64,000 nucleotides of DNA from Calophaca sinica (Eukaryota > Streptophyta > Magnoliopsida > Fabales > Fabaceae): the NCBI GenBank assembly GCA_037113605.1, contig CM073736.1:29016258-29080257 (forward strand), read 5' to 3'. The translations under genes were made by a program, and so were the position numbers. Positions within the stretch are counted from its first letter, which is position 1; each line of letters starts with the position of its first letter. Below the pieces are notes generated by a model. The model was not told the DNA's origin. It ran no database searches and was given only the letters and a program-made list of their open reading frames with translations. Shown in pieces: positions 48,201 to 59,827 of the stretch.

Positions 48201-50680
48201 CGGACTGTCACCGGTTGGAGGGTATGCATAGACTATCGGAGGCTGAATTCCGCTACAAGAAAAGACCATTTTCCCTTGCCTTTCATTGATCAGATGTTGG
48301 AGATATTGGCTGGACATGAGTACTATTGCTTACTAGATGGATACTCGGGTTATAATCAGATTGTTGTGGCCCTGGAAGATCAAGAGAAGACATCTTTTAC
48401 ATGTCCCTACGGGATATTTGCTTACAGGAGGATGCCTTTCGGGTTATGCAATGCACCGGCCACATTCCAAAGGTGTATGATGTCCATTTTCTCCGATATG
48501 ATTGAAAAACATATCGAAGTGTTTATGGACGACTTCTCTGTCTTTGGCTCTTCATATGATAATTGCTTGCATAGTCTCTCTCTTGTGTTGGAAAGATGTG
48601 AAAAATCCAACTTGGTCCTGAATTGGGAAAAATGTCATTTCATGGTTAGAGAGGGGATTGTTTTGGGACATCGTATCTCCCATAAGGGGATAGAGGTGGA
48701 CCGTGCAAAAGTGAAAATTATTGAAAAACTTCCCCCTCCCACAAATGAAAAGGGCATTAGAAGCTTCTTAGGTCATGCTGGATTTTATAGGAGGTTCATT
48801 AAAGATTTTTCAAAAATTGCTAAACCTCTTACAAATTTGCTTGTGAAAGATACTCCTTTTCTGTTTGATGATGAGTGCTTACATGCTTTTAATACTTTGA
48901 AGCATTTATTGGTAACTGCACCTATTGTCACTGCACCTGATTGGTCTTTACCTTTTGAAATCATGTGCGATGCAAGTGACAATGCTGTTGGAGCAGTTTT
49001 AGGACAAAGGAAGAATAAGTTGTTGCATGTGATTTATTATGCTAGTCATGTTTTGAACCCTGCACAACTTAATTATGCCACCACGGAAAAAGAACTCTTA
49101 GCTGTAGTTTATGCATTTGACAAGTTTCGTCCCTACTTGTTAGGGGCGAAAGTAATTGTTTATACTGACCATGCTGTTTTGAGATATCTTTTTTGCAAAA
49201 CAGGAATCAAAGCCAAGGCTAATCCGGTGGATCCTGTTGCTCCAAGAATTTGACTTAGAGATCCGGGATAAAAAGGGGTCAGAGAATTCAGTGGCGGATC
49301 ACCTTTCTAGGTTAGAGAATATCGAGGAAACTGAAGAGACAAGTCCCATTCAAGACCAATTTGTTGATGAGCACCTTTTTGCTGTGTCAAACTTACCTTG
49401 GTTTGCAGACTTTGCAAATTTCAAGGTGGGTAAGACCATTCCAGCTGATTTCAACTCCCAACAGAGGAAGAAGTTCATTCATGAGGCAAAGTTCTATGCT
49501 TGGGATGAGCCCTTTCTCTACAAAAGAGGTGTTGATGGCTTGTTGCGCAAATGTGTGCCAGAAGAGGAGCAAGAGAAAATTTTGTGGCATTGTCATGATT
49601 CTGGGTATGGAGGCCATTTTAGTGGAGATAGGACAGCTACCAAGGTCCTTCAATCAGGCTTCTTTTGCCCACACTCTTCAAAGATGCATTTTCATATGTT
49701 AAGAGGTGTGACCGATGCCAAAGGACCGGAAATATCTCAAAGAGGAATGAAATGCCCCAAAACCCTGTGCTTGAAGTGGAAGTCTTTGATGTGTGGGGAA
49801 TAGACTTCATGGGACCCTTCCCATCCTCATACTCAAAGGTCTACATATTAGTTGCTGTGGATTATGTCTCCAAATGGGTTGAAGCAGCAGCCACTCAAAC
49901 CAATGATTCCAAGGTTGTGATGAGTTTCTTGAAGAAAAACATATTTTCAAGGTTTGGAGTGCCTAGGCCTCAATTAGTGATAAAGGAACCCATTTTTGCA
50001 ACAAGAGGATGGAGACTTTGCTTAAGAAATATGGTGTGCATCACAAAATTGCCACTCCCTACCACCCACAAACTAGTGGTCAAGTGGAGGTGTCTAATAG
50101 GCAGCTGAAGCAAATACTTGAAAAAACAGTCAATTCCACGAGGAAGGATTGGGCTGTGAAGCTAGATGATGCACTTTGGGCATATAGAACGGCCTTTAAG
50201 ACTCCGATTGGTATGTCTCCGTATCAATTGGTGTATGGCAAGGCTTGTCACTTACCTCTTGAACTAGAACACAGAGCATTATGGGCTACAAAATACTTGA
50301 ATTTTGACTGTGAGAAAGCGGGTGAAGCTCGGGTTCTTCAACTCCATGAGCTTGAGGAATTCAGAAATTTTGCCTATGAAAATGCCAAAATCTATAAAGA
50401 AAAGACCAAGAAGTGGCATGACAGAAGAATTCAAGCTAAAGAGTTTCGGGAAGGACAACTAGTTTTGTTGTTCAATTCAAGGTTGAGGTTATTTCCTGGT
50501 AAACTAAAGTCAAGATGGTCAGGTCCCTTTGAGGTCAAAAAGGTCTTCCCTTATGGTGCAGTGGAATTAAAAGATCCAAACTCTGACAGAAGCTTCAAGG
50601 TGAATGGCCAAAGACTTAAGGTGTATTTTGGTGGAGAACTCGAGCGTTCGAGGGAATCTATCAATTTGATTACCGCATAA
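45297..50680 (+). pseudogene. Athila gag-pol with a nonsense codon and several frameshifts
   Basis: An ATG at 45297 (MRGTIDPQELLFDP) is followed by an in-frame TGA at 45372-45374; the frame then stays open from about 45375 to 49253. Gag carries ARNWLSALPEESITTWDDLA, and the retropepsin motif CDLGASVSLMPLS is at about 47181. RT has its FMDD box at 48522-48533. RNase H has DASDNAVGAVLG and TTEKELLAVVYA. A frameshift near 49200-49230 separates the RNase H end, and others near 49670-49690 and 49980-50010 break the integrase. The last part (50009-50680) holds HPQTSGQVEVSNRQ and the C-terminal SRWSGPFEVKKVFPYGAVEL. The segment around the second catalytic Asp is garbled. No chromodomain is present. 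Confidence 0.95.
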
Positions 50681-50689
50681 AGGAGTGCA

Positions 50690-51679
50690 CCGTCGAGCTA
50701 AGGACGTTAAGCGAGCGCTTCATGGGAGGCAACCCATGCGAGGGAGTTCCTATTTCTTCTTCTTACAATTTTAGAGTTTAGTTTGTTTGATTTTCATCTT
50801 GGTATGCTTCTCAAAGTTTAAGTTTGGATTTTTTTTTTGTATTGAAAAAAAAAGGGTGGAATTTAGTGCAAGAGCGGTATGGCGTCCACGGTAGGATCGC
50901 GCTAGCGCCTTCCCATCAGATAAAGGCCGCAGGGCGCACCATAGCGCCTGGCGCACCGGATCACGCCCTTTATGCACACAAAAAAAATGGTACCCCCCTT
51001 TGAGACCAAAGTGTTACTGGGGGATCATAATTGTGTGATAAAAGTTGCTTAAAAAAATAAGTTTTTGGGGAAATGCCATCTTTGGGAAAATGAAGAAAAG
51101 AGGAAATGTAGTGAAAATCTCTAGAGTTGGTTGATGCTCATCTATCTTTGAAGGGTGATAGCCTAAATGTCTAATCCATCCACCCCGACCTTGGCCAAGT
51201 TACAGCCTCAAAAGACCTTTTAGTTGGAGCATTGTGCAAGTGGTACTCATGTGAGTAAGAGATGAAAATCAAATTCATAGGGAGTGGGCTCAAATAGTGT
51301 TGAATGAGCAAAACACAAACCCCAAACACTTGAGAGTCGGGGTGAAAATTCTTCTCACTCTTTGTGAGCAGAAAAGAAAGCATTCAATCACACTGAAAGT
51401 TTCAATTGTACATTTCATTACTTGTTGAGTTCATAACGGTGAATGCATTGCTTATGTGACTCCAACTTCTAATTTGTGATAATCTCTTGTTGGTTCTGAT
51501 GATGATAAAGCCCAGAAGTTTAATCTGTGATTGGCGTACTTTTTGTGTGATAACATTTGAAAGTGGTGAAAAATTGTGGTTTAGTCCAGTGGTTAGATCA
51601 AGTTTGACATTTTGTGTAGTTGTTTTTGTTTTTGTTGAGTTCTTGCTTGAGGACAAGCAAGGTTTAAGTTTGGAGTGTT
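50690..51679 (+). other. Athila pol-to-3' LTR spacer
   Basis: Just after pol lies GTCGAGCTAAGGACGTTAAG and GGGAGGCAACCCATGCGAGG (50692-50745), a short block that I recall recurring after pol in many plant Athila elements. A GGCGC-rich segment (50888-50970) matches the LTR array. No long open frame, so no envelope-like gene. Confidence 0.7.
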
Positions 51680-53176
51680 TGACGGTTCCCTGTAATGCTC
51701 ACTTTCATGCACTTAATTGAAGGGAATTTTCATGCAAACCTAGACTTATTTCCTTGTTTGGCCTCTAATCCTAAGAGTTGAGTCCTTATTGTTGGGATAA
51801 TCTAATTGATAATCATGTTGGTTCTTTTGCTATTTTGTTAGAAAAATATCTTCATTATGGTCATGTTTTAATGCAGGTAAGAAAAGGATTGTTTAAAGAC
51901 ATGTACCTAAAGTTCTTGGGAGCATTTTGAAGTGTAGAAGCTGCAGCTGCTCAGGCGCAGGGCGCACCACTAGGAGAGGCGCAGGGCGCATGTTGGTTTT
52001 TGTGGAAGCACGCAGGCGCAGGGCGCCCTGGGTATTCTGGCGCCTGGCGCCTCCTTTCTGTCTCCTCCTGCGCAGGGCGCCCCCAGGCGCAGGGCGCCTG
52101 CTGCACTTATGTCCCTCTTTGCGTTCTGGGCGCAGGGCGCCCTGAATATGCTGGCGCCTGGCGCCTCCTTTCTGTCTCTTGCTGCGCAGGGCGCCCCCAG
52201 GCGCAGGGCGCCTGCTGCGCTTGTTTCTCTCTTCGCGTCCTAGGCGCAGGGCGCCCCAGGTGCCTCGTATCAGGCCCAATCACTATAAATACTCGTTGTT
52301 TTGCTGTCTTAAGTGCTATCACGACTTGGAGGCTGAAAAATGCTCTGGAGCTCAAACCCTAGGGTGGAAACTGATTGGAAGGTGGGAGGTGAAGACATTC
52401 ATCAACATTTCTCCATGGATTCCACTTGTTCTTTCTTCTTAACTCTTCTTTTTATTTATTTCTCTATGTCTAGCTAAACCCCTTGTATTAGGGATGAGTG
52501 GATATTGATGGAACACTGTTGTATTTGGTTTGGGATACCGTAATGACATATTCTCTCTTGCTTTGTGCATGCAATCTCTGTTTTTAATGCTTTTCATGAT
52601 TTGATCACCCATGGAATGATTTGTGGTTTATATGTTGAATGGAAATTCTATGTGTGAATGCTTAAGAGTGCATGCATGCAATTCTTAGCCTAGGAATAGT
52701 CTTGGGATTGTAGTATTATTATGAGCTCTTGGTCTTATTGCTTGGTCTTCAACTACATTCATCTAAGGAATTAGGGTTTTTTCTCGGAGACAAAGAATTA
52801 AGTACCTAAGGAATTAGGATTTGATTACCATAGTGAGTTCGATAACAAAGCTAGAGAGGGAATTACTTGCTCATACCAAATCAATATGCAATAGTGGGAA
52901 ATTAATTGAAGCTTGTCCCTAATGCCTTTTACTATCAAGTACATTTTTGAATAGCTATTTTATACTCTCAACCCATAAAAATACAGAAACAATTTACTGC
53001 CTCTCTTTTAACTTCACTATCACTTGATATCTCCAACCTTATTGAAATCTTTTGGTGTTCACCTAGTAGTCGCTAACGTATATTGGTATTTGGCCTTTGA
53101 TCCTTGAGAATGATAACCGGTTAATTACCGACTTTATTACTTGCAACGACCCGGTACACTTGCCGTGGCCCTATCA
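51680..53176 (+). repeat. Athila 3' LTR
   Basis: The same ends as the 5' LTR. Its GGCGC array (about 51952-52262) is longer and more regular (repeated GGCGCAGGGCGCC). The TATAAATA lies at about 52284-52291. It is preceded by GGTTTAAGTTTGGAG, an Athila-type polypurine region. Confidence 0.97.
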
Positions 53177-54777
53177 ACACACTATACGTACCATTCAGTG
53201 GGAAAGCAGGACTTAGAATTCATGTATAAAAAGGCATCACACATAAGCAAAGCAGAACAATAGAACATGTGAAAGATTAAACCACACATCTCCCGATAAT
53301 GATTTGGATCATTACCTAGCAACCTTTGTTCGTGCAACCTACGACTATATGCCTACGTGGCCACACAGATTAATATGGCATAAGCGGCCCCACCTCAGCC
53401 AACTTAGCCTTTGTAGGTAGCAGCACAACGACCTCCCACCGACGTGTGGGTAGGCCAAGCCAGTTGTCCATCCCCCTATCACGCTCATCGTACCCCTAAG
53501 AGTGCATCCTTGCTCCCCAACTTCAATGATAGGAACATGTATCGGGGCGGCACTCGGGATCGGCACTATAGACAATGATACGATGGTACCTAGTCAGGAT
53601 AATCAGGCTTCCCAACGTCCCGACAGGATGATAGCTAACCATTCGTCACCTGTAGACTTGTTGGACCTTAATTATCCCCAAGGACCGGTGTGTCCTGTAC
53701 CCGACATATCGTGCCCTCACTCTGGCACCTTGCCTTATGCACAGCTTATGTACACGACGGTGGATTGCAGCACATGCATATGAAACCTTTTCTCGTAATA
53801 TTTCATTGTTATCAATTCAACCGGTATCAACATTTTTCCAACTCATCATCATCTCAACCAGCATCAATATCTTATCTCTTTTCTTATCATTCTTTATCTA
53901 TTCAACTCATTAGCTTATTATTTCAGCTATTATTATCAACTTATCATAGGTAAGCAACTCATCATATTCCGTCATATCATAGTATATAGTAACTTAATAT
54001 TCAACCAACATAAGCACAACCATTAGTAATACAGCACAACTACCGGTACCACATATCAATTATCAACCATCCTCAACCAACATATATAGATCAACCTTAG
54101 TGTCGCTTAGGCGACCTACTACTGACATGTTATTAATCAGCACACCAATAGTCGACACACACAATCATATAATTAACATCACATCAATCAGCATCCATCC
54201 ATAAATATCAACAGATCTTTTCTATGGTTAATAGACCTCTGACAACTGTCCTCAGCTATCACAGGTCACAGCCCCTCTCTTAAGGTGCTGCTACTATCAA
54301 CCTCTAGTAGGGCTTGGGTCACCCTACGCCTAGTTATACACTTATTCTAATCCTACAATCCATAGTGGATAAGGCTCAGATCTCACATACCTGGCTTAGA
54401 AAACCGTTACAGTTCCTGACACTCTTTGCTCCCTCGTCGCTCCTGCTATTTGCACTCCTTTCTCTGGACACTCCTACCTAGCTTACTAGGCCACTCTCAT
54501 CCTCCCTTCTCAGAGGATTACCTACTAAGGGCTTTCTGATGCAAAAGATCCTCTCTTAAGGCAAGTGCAGAGCATACTTGCTCCTTAGTGGCCCTCTAAG
54601 TCTCAGTCCCTTTCTCAATCTCAATGATTACTTACTAAGGGTTTTCTGATGTGCCAAATCCTTATTAGAGGCAAGCACAGAACATACTTACTCCTTAAAA
54701 GTTTCTAGAGAGAGAAGAGGATTTGGGACGAGTTAGAATGGAGGGGCAAAAGAGGTATTTATAGGCATTTTGGGTCC

Positions 54778-55028
54778 ATCGCGTCGCGATGGGAAATACA
54801 CATAAATCCCGTCGCGTCGCGAGCTGGGACACGTGGCACGCATCAAATGAGCGTGATCACTGACTTACCCACCGCCATTCATCGCGTCGCGATGAGCCAT
54901 AGACTCAAGGCTATCGCGTCGCGACGGGCACATATTAGTAAGGTTCGGTTCAGAGTTCTACAGGCTTCCAGAAACTTCCCCTCGTCGCGTCGCGATGCCT
55001 TCTAGTATAATCTGGTCGCATCGCGACA
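54778..55028 (-). repeat. six copies of an 11-bp near-palindrome upstream of a TATA box
   Basis: TCGCGTCGCGA (plus strand) occurs at about 54780, 54814, 54880, 54914 and 54981, plus a variant TCGCATCGCGA at about 55015. The arms TCGCG/CGCGA are complementary around one central base. All lie 15-270 bp upstream (minus strand) of TATAAATA at 54756-54763. Confidence 0.9.
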
Positions 55029-56029
55029 GAAGCTAAGGAGACAATCGTAATTTCTTCCATTCTAGATATTTCTAGGGATTTCTACACCCTTTTAAGTGTT
55101 CCTATAACACATCTAAGCCTATTTTATCCCAAATTAAGGTTCTTAGCACATGTTTATTACTTAGCCACCAATCTAACTATATTTGGAATATTATTTATGA
55201 TTATCCGAAAAATCAGGATGTTACATTGTACACGGGTTCGGGCTGACCCGCCAACCTGGTGGCCCAACCCGAATCCAAACTGTTTTTTGCCTAAACAGTC
55301 AAGTTCGGGTCCAATCGAACCGAACCAATCAGGCCCGATATCGTTTGGTTCGAATTACGAATTTCAAGTTCTGAACTCGCGGACCCGCGAACCTGACCCA
55401 ATGACGTGTTATTTTTTTTATTTTTATACTCGGCAACACTGATTCAGATCACTCTCGTCTCTCTTTCACTAGTAGTCACTCTCACTCACTCACCTTCCAT
55501 TTAGAGTCTAGTTCATTCAACCTCCCTTCTTCCCTTTTTGGACGGCGCCACGATCAACCACCACCACCTTCATCGTCTGCATTCTCTGTCCTTCGCCGTC
55601 GCACAGCTCAGTCTGTCAGCCACATGGAACCCGCACAGTCGCACTCTCCCTCTTCCCTTTCGCGTGGTAATATTGGTGGGTCAGTTTTGAAGCTGAGCGA
55701 GGTGCACTCATCAAAACCACCGCTTGATTCTACATGGTTCTATTCCCTGCTCATGCTTTTGTCTCACGTTGGGTATGCTCTCTAGTTATGGCTTCCGCCT
55801 CATGTTTCATGCTTTCTGGTTATGGCTTCATGCTTCTTCAATGGTCTTTTGTATTACCAATCAAATTGTTAACTTGCCTTCTTATTAATGTTTATCTGTT
55901 ATTTCTGGTCATTGTTATGTAGGCTCTGATCTTGTATTCTCTTTTATTTGTACCAAAAATTGGATTAAGTCCCCTAAGGTAGTTGATTTAGAAGTTGAGT
56001 TGGCTAAAGTACAAAAAATTGAGTCAGGT

Positions 56030-56209
56030 ATGAAGGCTTTATTTGGGCTCCGGGGGCTCCACAGGGCCAGGGAAAACCTTGGGGCTCGTTGAACACTTAC
56101 CAAAGAGTTTACATATCGCCCACCAACAGCGCCCTCACATCGATTCCAGGAGTCGAACCCGGGTCCTAGCCGGGGTCGCTCCCTTTACAAACTAAGCCAA
56201 CGCTTGTTG
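56030..56209 (-). mobile_element. tRNA-derived SINE inside the hAT element
   Basis: On the minus strand it starts near GCCAACAAGCGTTGGC, has an A-box-like TGGCTTAGTTTG, then an exact B-box GGTTCGACTCC (complement of 56149-56159). The body ends near GGAGCCCAAATAAAG. It is a different family from the cluster at 16.5-16.9 kb. No clear target duplication was found. Confidence 0.65.
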
Positions 56210-56642
56210 GCAATAAAAGTGTAAACCTTCTTGGATTTTATTTTATATGCAATCAGAATTTAACCTTTTCCCCCCTTCAGAATTTAACTTTGTTGTGAGC
56301 CCAGTCAAATCCAACTCATTCAACACCGGATTGGTTTGGTTCGGACCATTTAGAAAAACTTTGGATTTTTTTTTTGAAATCCAAACCAATCAAATTGATC
56401 GGATTGGACATCGAATTTGGTCAAAATCTATCCAAACCAGCCCATGTACACCCCTACTTAACCCTCTTTAAAGTAGTTAATGGACTCACAACTGTAAAAC
56501 ATGGTCTATTTCTTAGCATAATCCAATGATATTTGGAAATCATTTAATATTTTAATTGATTGTTGGGCTAATTTAGAAACGAAACACATCAACATGGCTA
56601 CAATGAAATTTGAATGAAAGATACTGCCTCCTGATGTGTGCA

Positions 56643-58206
56643 CACTACAACAAAAATAGGCAATAAACATCGCTTATTTTGGCTTTAAACAACGCTTAAA
56701 AGGCTCTGCTTATTTAGCCGCTGCAGATTGTTATTCAAAAAAACAGTGTTTTTGAAGCGCTGCTGAAAATTGACAATAAACAGCGTTTCCTTAAGGAAGC
56801 GCTGTTTATTGTCACTTTTCAGCATCAATAAGCAGCGCTTCGTTAAAGGAAGCGCTGTTTATTGTCAATTTTTAGCATCAATAAGCAGCGCCTCCATTAA
56901 GGAAACGCTGTTTTTCATCCTTTTTTTAGCAACAATTCACGTAGATGTCTTTTTTTGAGACAGTACCAGAAACATAAAAATGAATAAAACACATACAGTA
57001 CCAGATTTTTCTTTCAATATAGATGAATATAGATCCAAGATTTTTCTTTCAATATAGATCCAAGATGAATAAAACGCAGAAACAGTACCAGATTTTTTCT
57101 TCAATATAGATCCAAGAAAAATAAAAATTGAATACAGATCCAACAAAAAAACCTAAGCTACGATCTTTCTCTCGTTCTGCCCCTTCTTCAATCGTTTCAA
57201 ACTCTCTGCCCCTTCTTCAAATACAGATCCAAGGGAAGCTATTAACAGAGAGCTTGGGGTTAGGGTTTGGAGAAAAATTGGGAAAATCAACAGAACATGA
57301 AAAACGAGCCAAACCAGATCCACAAAAACATGAAAATTGGGGAACTCGCCATGTGAAAGAACGAGCCAAACCAGATCTACAGCAATACCGCACCTCCTCT
57401 TCTTCTTGTTGTCGCTGCTGAAACGGGACAGTGAGAAACGCGAGAGATGTGTCGTGGCGAGAAATGCTAGCTGTGTTTGCAATGGAGAAGAAGATCGCTG
57501 AGGTTTGCGATGGAGAAGAGGATCACTGGGGTTTGCGATGATGACTGAGGCAAAAGCGCTTGGGGTAGGTTTGCGATGATGACGAAGGTTCTAGAAGCTG
57601 AGTGCTGAGGTGCCGAATGGAAAACGGGGAGGAAGCAAAGGAACAAAACAAAACAGAACGAAACCCTACACAACAACGCTGGGGTTTGCGATGAGATTGG
57701 GAACGTGAAGTGGGAAGAAAAGGCGCTGTTGGCGATGAAGTGGGAGATCGAGCGTGAAGTGAATAATTAATAGGAATTAAATGACCAAAATCAGCGCTTA
57801 AAAGCTTTAAGCGATGTTTAATGTTTTAGGACCAAAATCAGCGCTTTATATTGTAAGCGTTGTTTATTGTTTAGCACCAAATTTTTAGGACCAAAATCAG
57901 CGCTTCATAAAGGAAGCATTATTTATTGTGTAGGACCAATTTTTTAGGACCAAAATCAGCGCTTCATATAGGAAGCGTTGTTTATTGTTTAGGACCAAAA
58001 TCAGTGCTTCATAAAGGAAGCATTATTTATTGTGTAGGACCAAATTTTTAGGACCAAAATCAGCGCTTCATATAGGAAGCGCTGTTTATTGTTTAGGACC
58101 AAAATCAGCGCTTCATACAAGAAGTGTTGTTTATTAGTTAAAATAGCGTTTTTTTATTGAAGCGCTGCTTAAAATGACGCTATCTTTTACCCATTATGTT
58201 GTAGTG
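56643..58206. mobile_element. non-autonomous CACTA (En/Spm) element
   Basis: It begins CACTACAACAAAAAT and ends ATGTTGTAGTG, the CACTA terminal signature. The 3-bp flanks GCA and GGA match 2 of 3. Subterminal zones at about 56690-56915 and 57785-58185 carry about ten copies of AGCGCTTC...GAAGCGCT-type inverted repeats, separated by GTTTATTGT and AGGACCAAAATC. The middle (56930-57770) has no recognisable transposase; it may be captured host sequence. Confidence 0.87.
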
Positions 58207-59039
58207 GGAAGAACACAGCTGGGAAAAGGGTTGCACTCGCGCAACACCGTGGAGTGATTTCAGGCTTTTCCTCGTCTTTCCCATGTATTGTTTCATTTGA
58301 TGGGCAAAGGGCTGGGGTGCAAAATTGCTTCAGGGACAATTCTTGTGATTATTACATTTCCTTACACATTGTTGGGTGACAAAATCATAAGAGCAATCCC
58401 AAAGGAAATACTTTAATTAAATGATAAGATAACATAATTTTAAGTATGTGAATGTACGTATGTATGTGTGAGTGTGAATAACCGAATAGCATTAGATGAC
58501 TCCAGGACAAGAACTATGGAGCAAGCTGCAGGCGAAGGCATGGCAGACCCGTTTACTGACATGAATGATTACTGCAGAACAGATCATGGCACAATCTTCA
58601 GGGTTACACCCCATATCTCTGCTGCAAGTCAACCGCGACAGATGAATGATAGTATGTATTGAATTGAATTTTGGGGACACTCAACTGACCGTTTGTACCA
58701 TTCCAAATTAATATCTTAAATCATACATCTACATAATACACGTTTTGTTAGAGTATGGAGTATTAATTAAAGGAAATAGTTTTTTTAAGGTACTTAATAA
58801 AATTATTAAGAAGTAATTACTGTATCAAGATAAATTACTCTAGATATATACGTATCATGTTGGAAAAAAATATTAGAGTATAATGGATTGAGAAATGTGG
58901 AAGTTTCACAACTCGAGAGAAAGAGGAAATAAAACAGCATTTCCTGAAAAATAAGTGATGGAAACATGATGATGTTATTCAAATAAAATTATCTTCCAAA
59001 ATACATCAAGTAAGATTTCATAAGTAAGTCGTTTACATT
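58207..59039. other. intergenic sequence, no supported gene
   Basis: A 64-aa frame at 58468-58662 shows no family that I recognise. It lacks flanking splice or coding signals and is treated as non-coding. Confidence 0.35.
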
Positions 59040-59340
59040 CCTATTTGTTCCGGACCTATATAAGATTTATACATAATTTGATGGGCTCCAACTTAAGTTG
59101 GACATAATTTACATAGTTTTTCACAGAAGCCAATACTCATGACAAATATATAAGCCTATTTCCATCACCTATTCAGGTATGCTTCAGTCTAACTCTTTCA
59201 CTCACCTCATTTATAAACTGACTTGAGCGTTGAAGTGTTTTACAGCTGGCCACCATCGACGTCTACCACTGGAGCACAAAACGGCACCACCACAGCTGCA
59301 ACTCTCCTCCATGATTCAACCATTGTGAGTCAGTTTTTCT
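59040..59340 (+). repeat. small LTR remnant
   Basis: ACTGACTTGAGCGTTGAAGT followed by TTTACAG and ACCATCGACGTCTACCACTG (59215-59265) resembles the R/U5 segment of Tat-type LTRs. A TTTATAAA at about 59209 precedes it. The left border is unclear. Confidence 0.4.
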
Positions 59341-59827
59341 CTTACTCTTGTGTTCAATCAGAACACTACTTAAATTTTATGACGCATCATGAACCAACAA
59401 AATTTATTTTTAAAAATGTATTTATTGATTGATTTTGGTGTGGTTTTGCATGTAACACATGAAAAACATGGTGCATCGTATACTATTATTAGAAATTACT
59501 AGTATTTTGGAGATTAGTACTAGTACAATGTTAGCTACTACTAAACTATCGGCTTGTATGTTTATTTGAAGGCATCATATGGTATTGTTCATAGATATGC
59601 TTTTTATGATTTGTATTTTTCTTTTGAATGAAAGTGTTATTGCCTATCTTTCCTTTGGTGGTGTTGCCTTGTATTGCTTGGCAACTTACTCGCTCTGTGT
59701 CAAAACTTTGAGTGTTTAAAGTTTTCGCATAGTAGGTTAAGAAATTAATTGAAATAAATTTATACTAAATTATTCTTAATTATTTTTTTTGCCATTAATA
59801 TTTTACAAATTTCCATATTTTATTAAT

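Larger units (their letters stand above)
43627..53176 (+). mobile_element. full-length Athila-type Ty3-gypsy retrotransposon
   Basis: It is bounded by LTRs of 1480 and 1497 bp and a perfect target duplication ACACA (43622-43626 and 53177-53181). It has a tRNA-Asp-type primer site, one gag-pol region and a purine-rich end. No envelope-like frame is found between pol (50680) and the 3' LTR (51680), whereas some Athila/Calypso elements have one. Outside the GGCGC array the LTRs differ at only roughly 1-2% of positions, so the insertion is fairly young, yet gag-pol is broken. Confidence 0.97.
43357..55225 (-). mobile_element. solo-LTR-like element (TG...CA), split by the Athila element
   Basis: On the minus strand it starts TGTAACATCC at 55225 and ends GGACGTCACA at 43357, flanked by TTGTA (55226-55230) and GTGTA (43352-43356), 4 of 5 matching. 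Net length is about 2.3 kb. It has a TATAAATA (minus, 54756-54763) followed by a CT-rich leader, as an LTR promoter would. Long LTRs with TGTAACA-type starts occur in Tekay/Del chromoviruses, but no internal region is present, so the family is not proven. An approximate repeat unit of about 100 bp occurs twice at 54516-54702. Confidence 0.65.
43347..56456. mobile_element. hAT element, host of the nested stack
   Basis: The left end TAAGGGTGTA (43347-43356) resumes after the inserted element as CACGGGTTCGGG (55231). The right end reverse-complements to TAGGGGTGTACATGGGCTGG. Flanks CTTAATCC (43339-43346) and CTTAACCC (56457-56464) match 7 of 8. Without its inserts the element is about 1.2 kb plus a SINE, and no transposase domain is recognisable. 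Confidence 0.75.

Noticed and set aside
50681..51679. Envelope-like gene of the Athila element
   Set aside because: No long frame, signal peptide or transmembrane segment is present between pol and the 3' LTR.
54778..55028. CRISPR-like spaced repeats
   Set aside because: Repeats are 11 bp, irregularly spaced and sit in a plant LTR-like promoter region; no cas genes and a eukaryotic context.
58468..58662. 64-aa frame as a small protein gene
   Set aside because: No recognisable family and no regulatory or splice evidence; length is within chance for this region.
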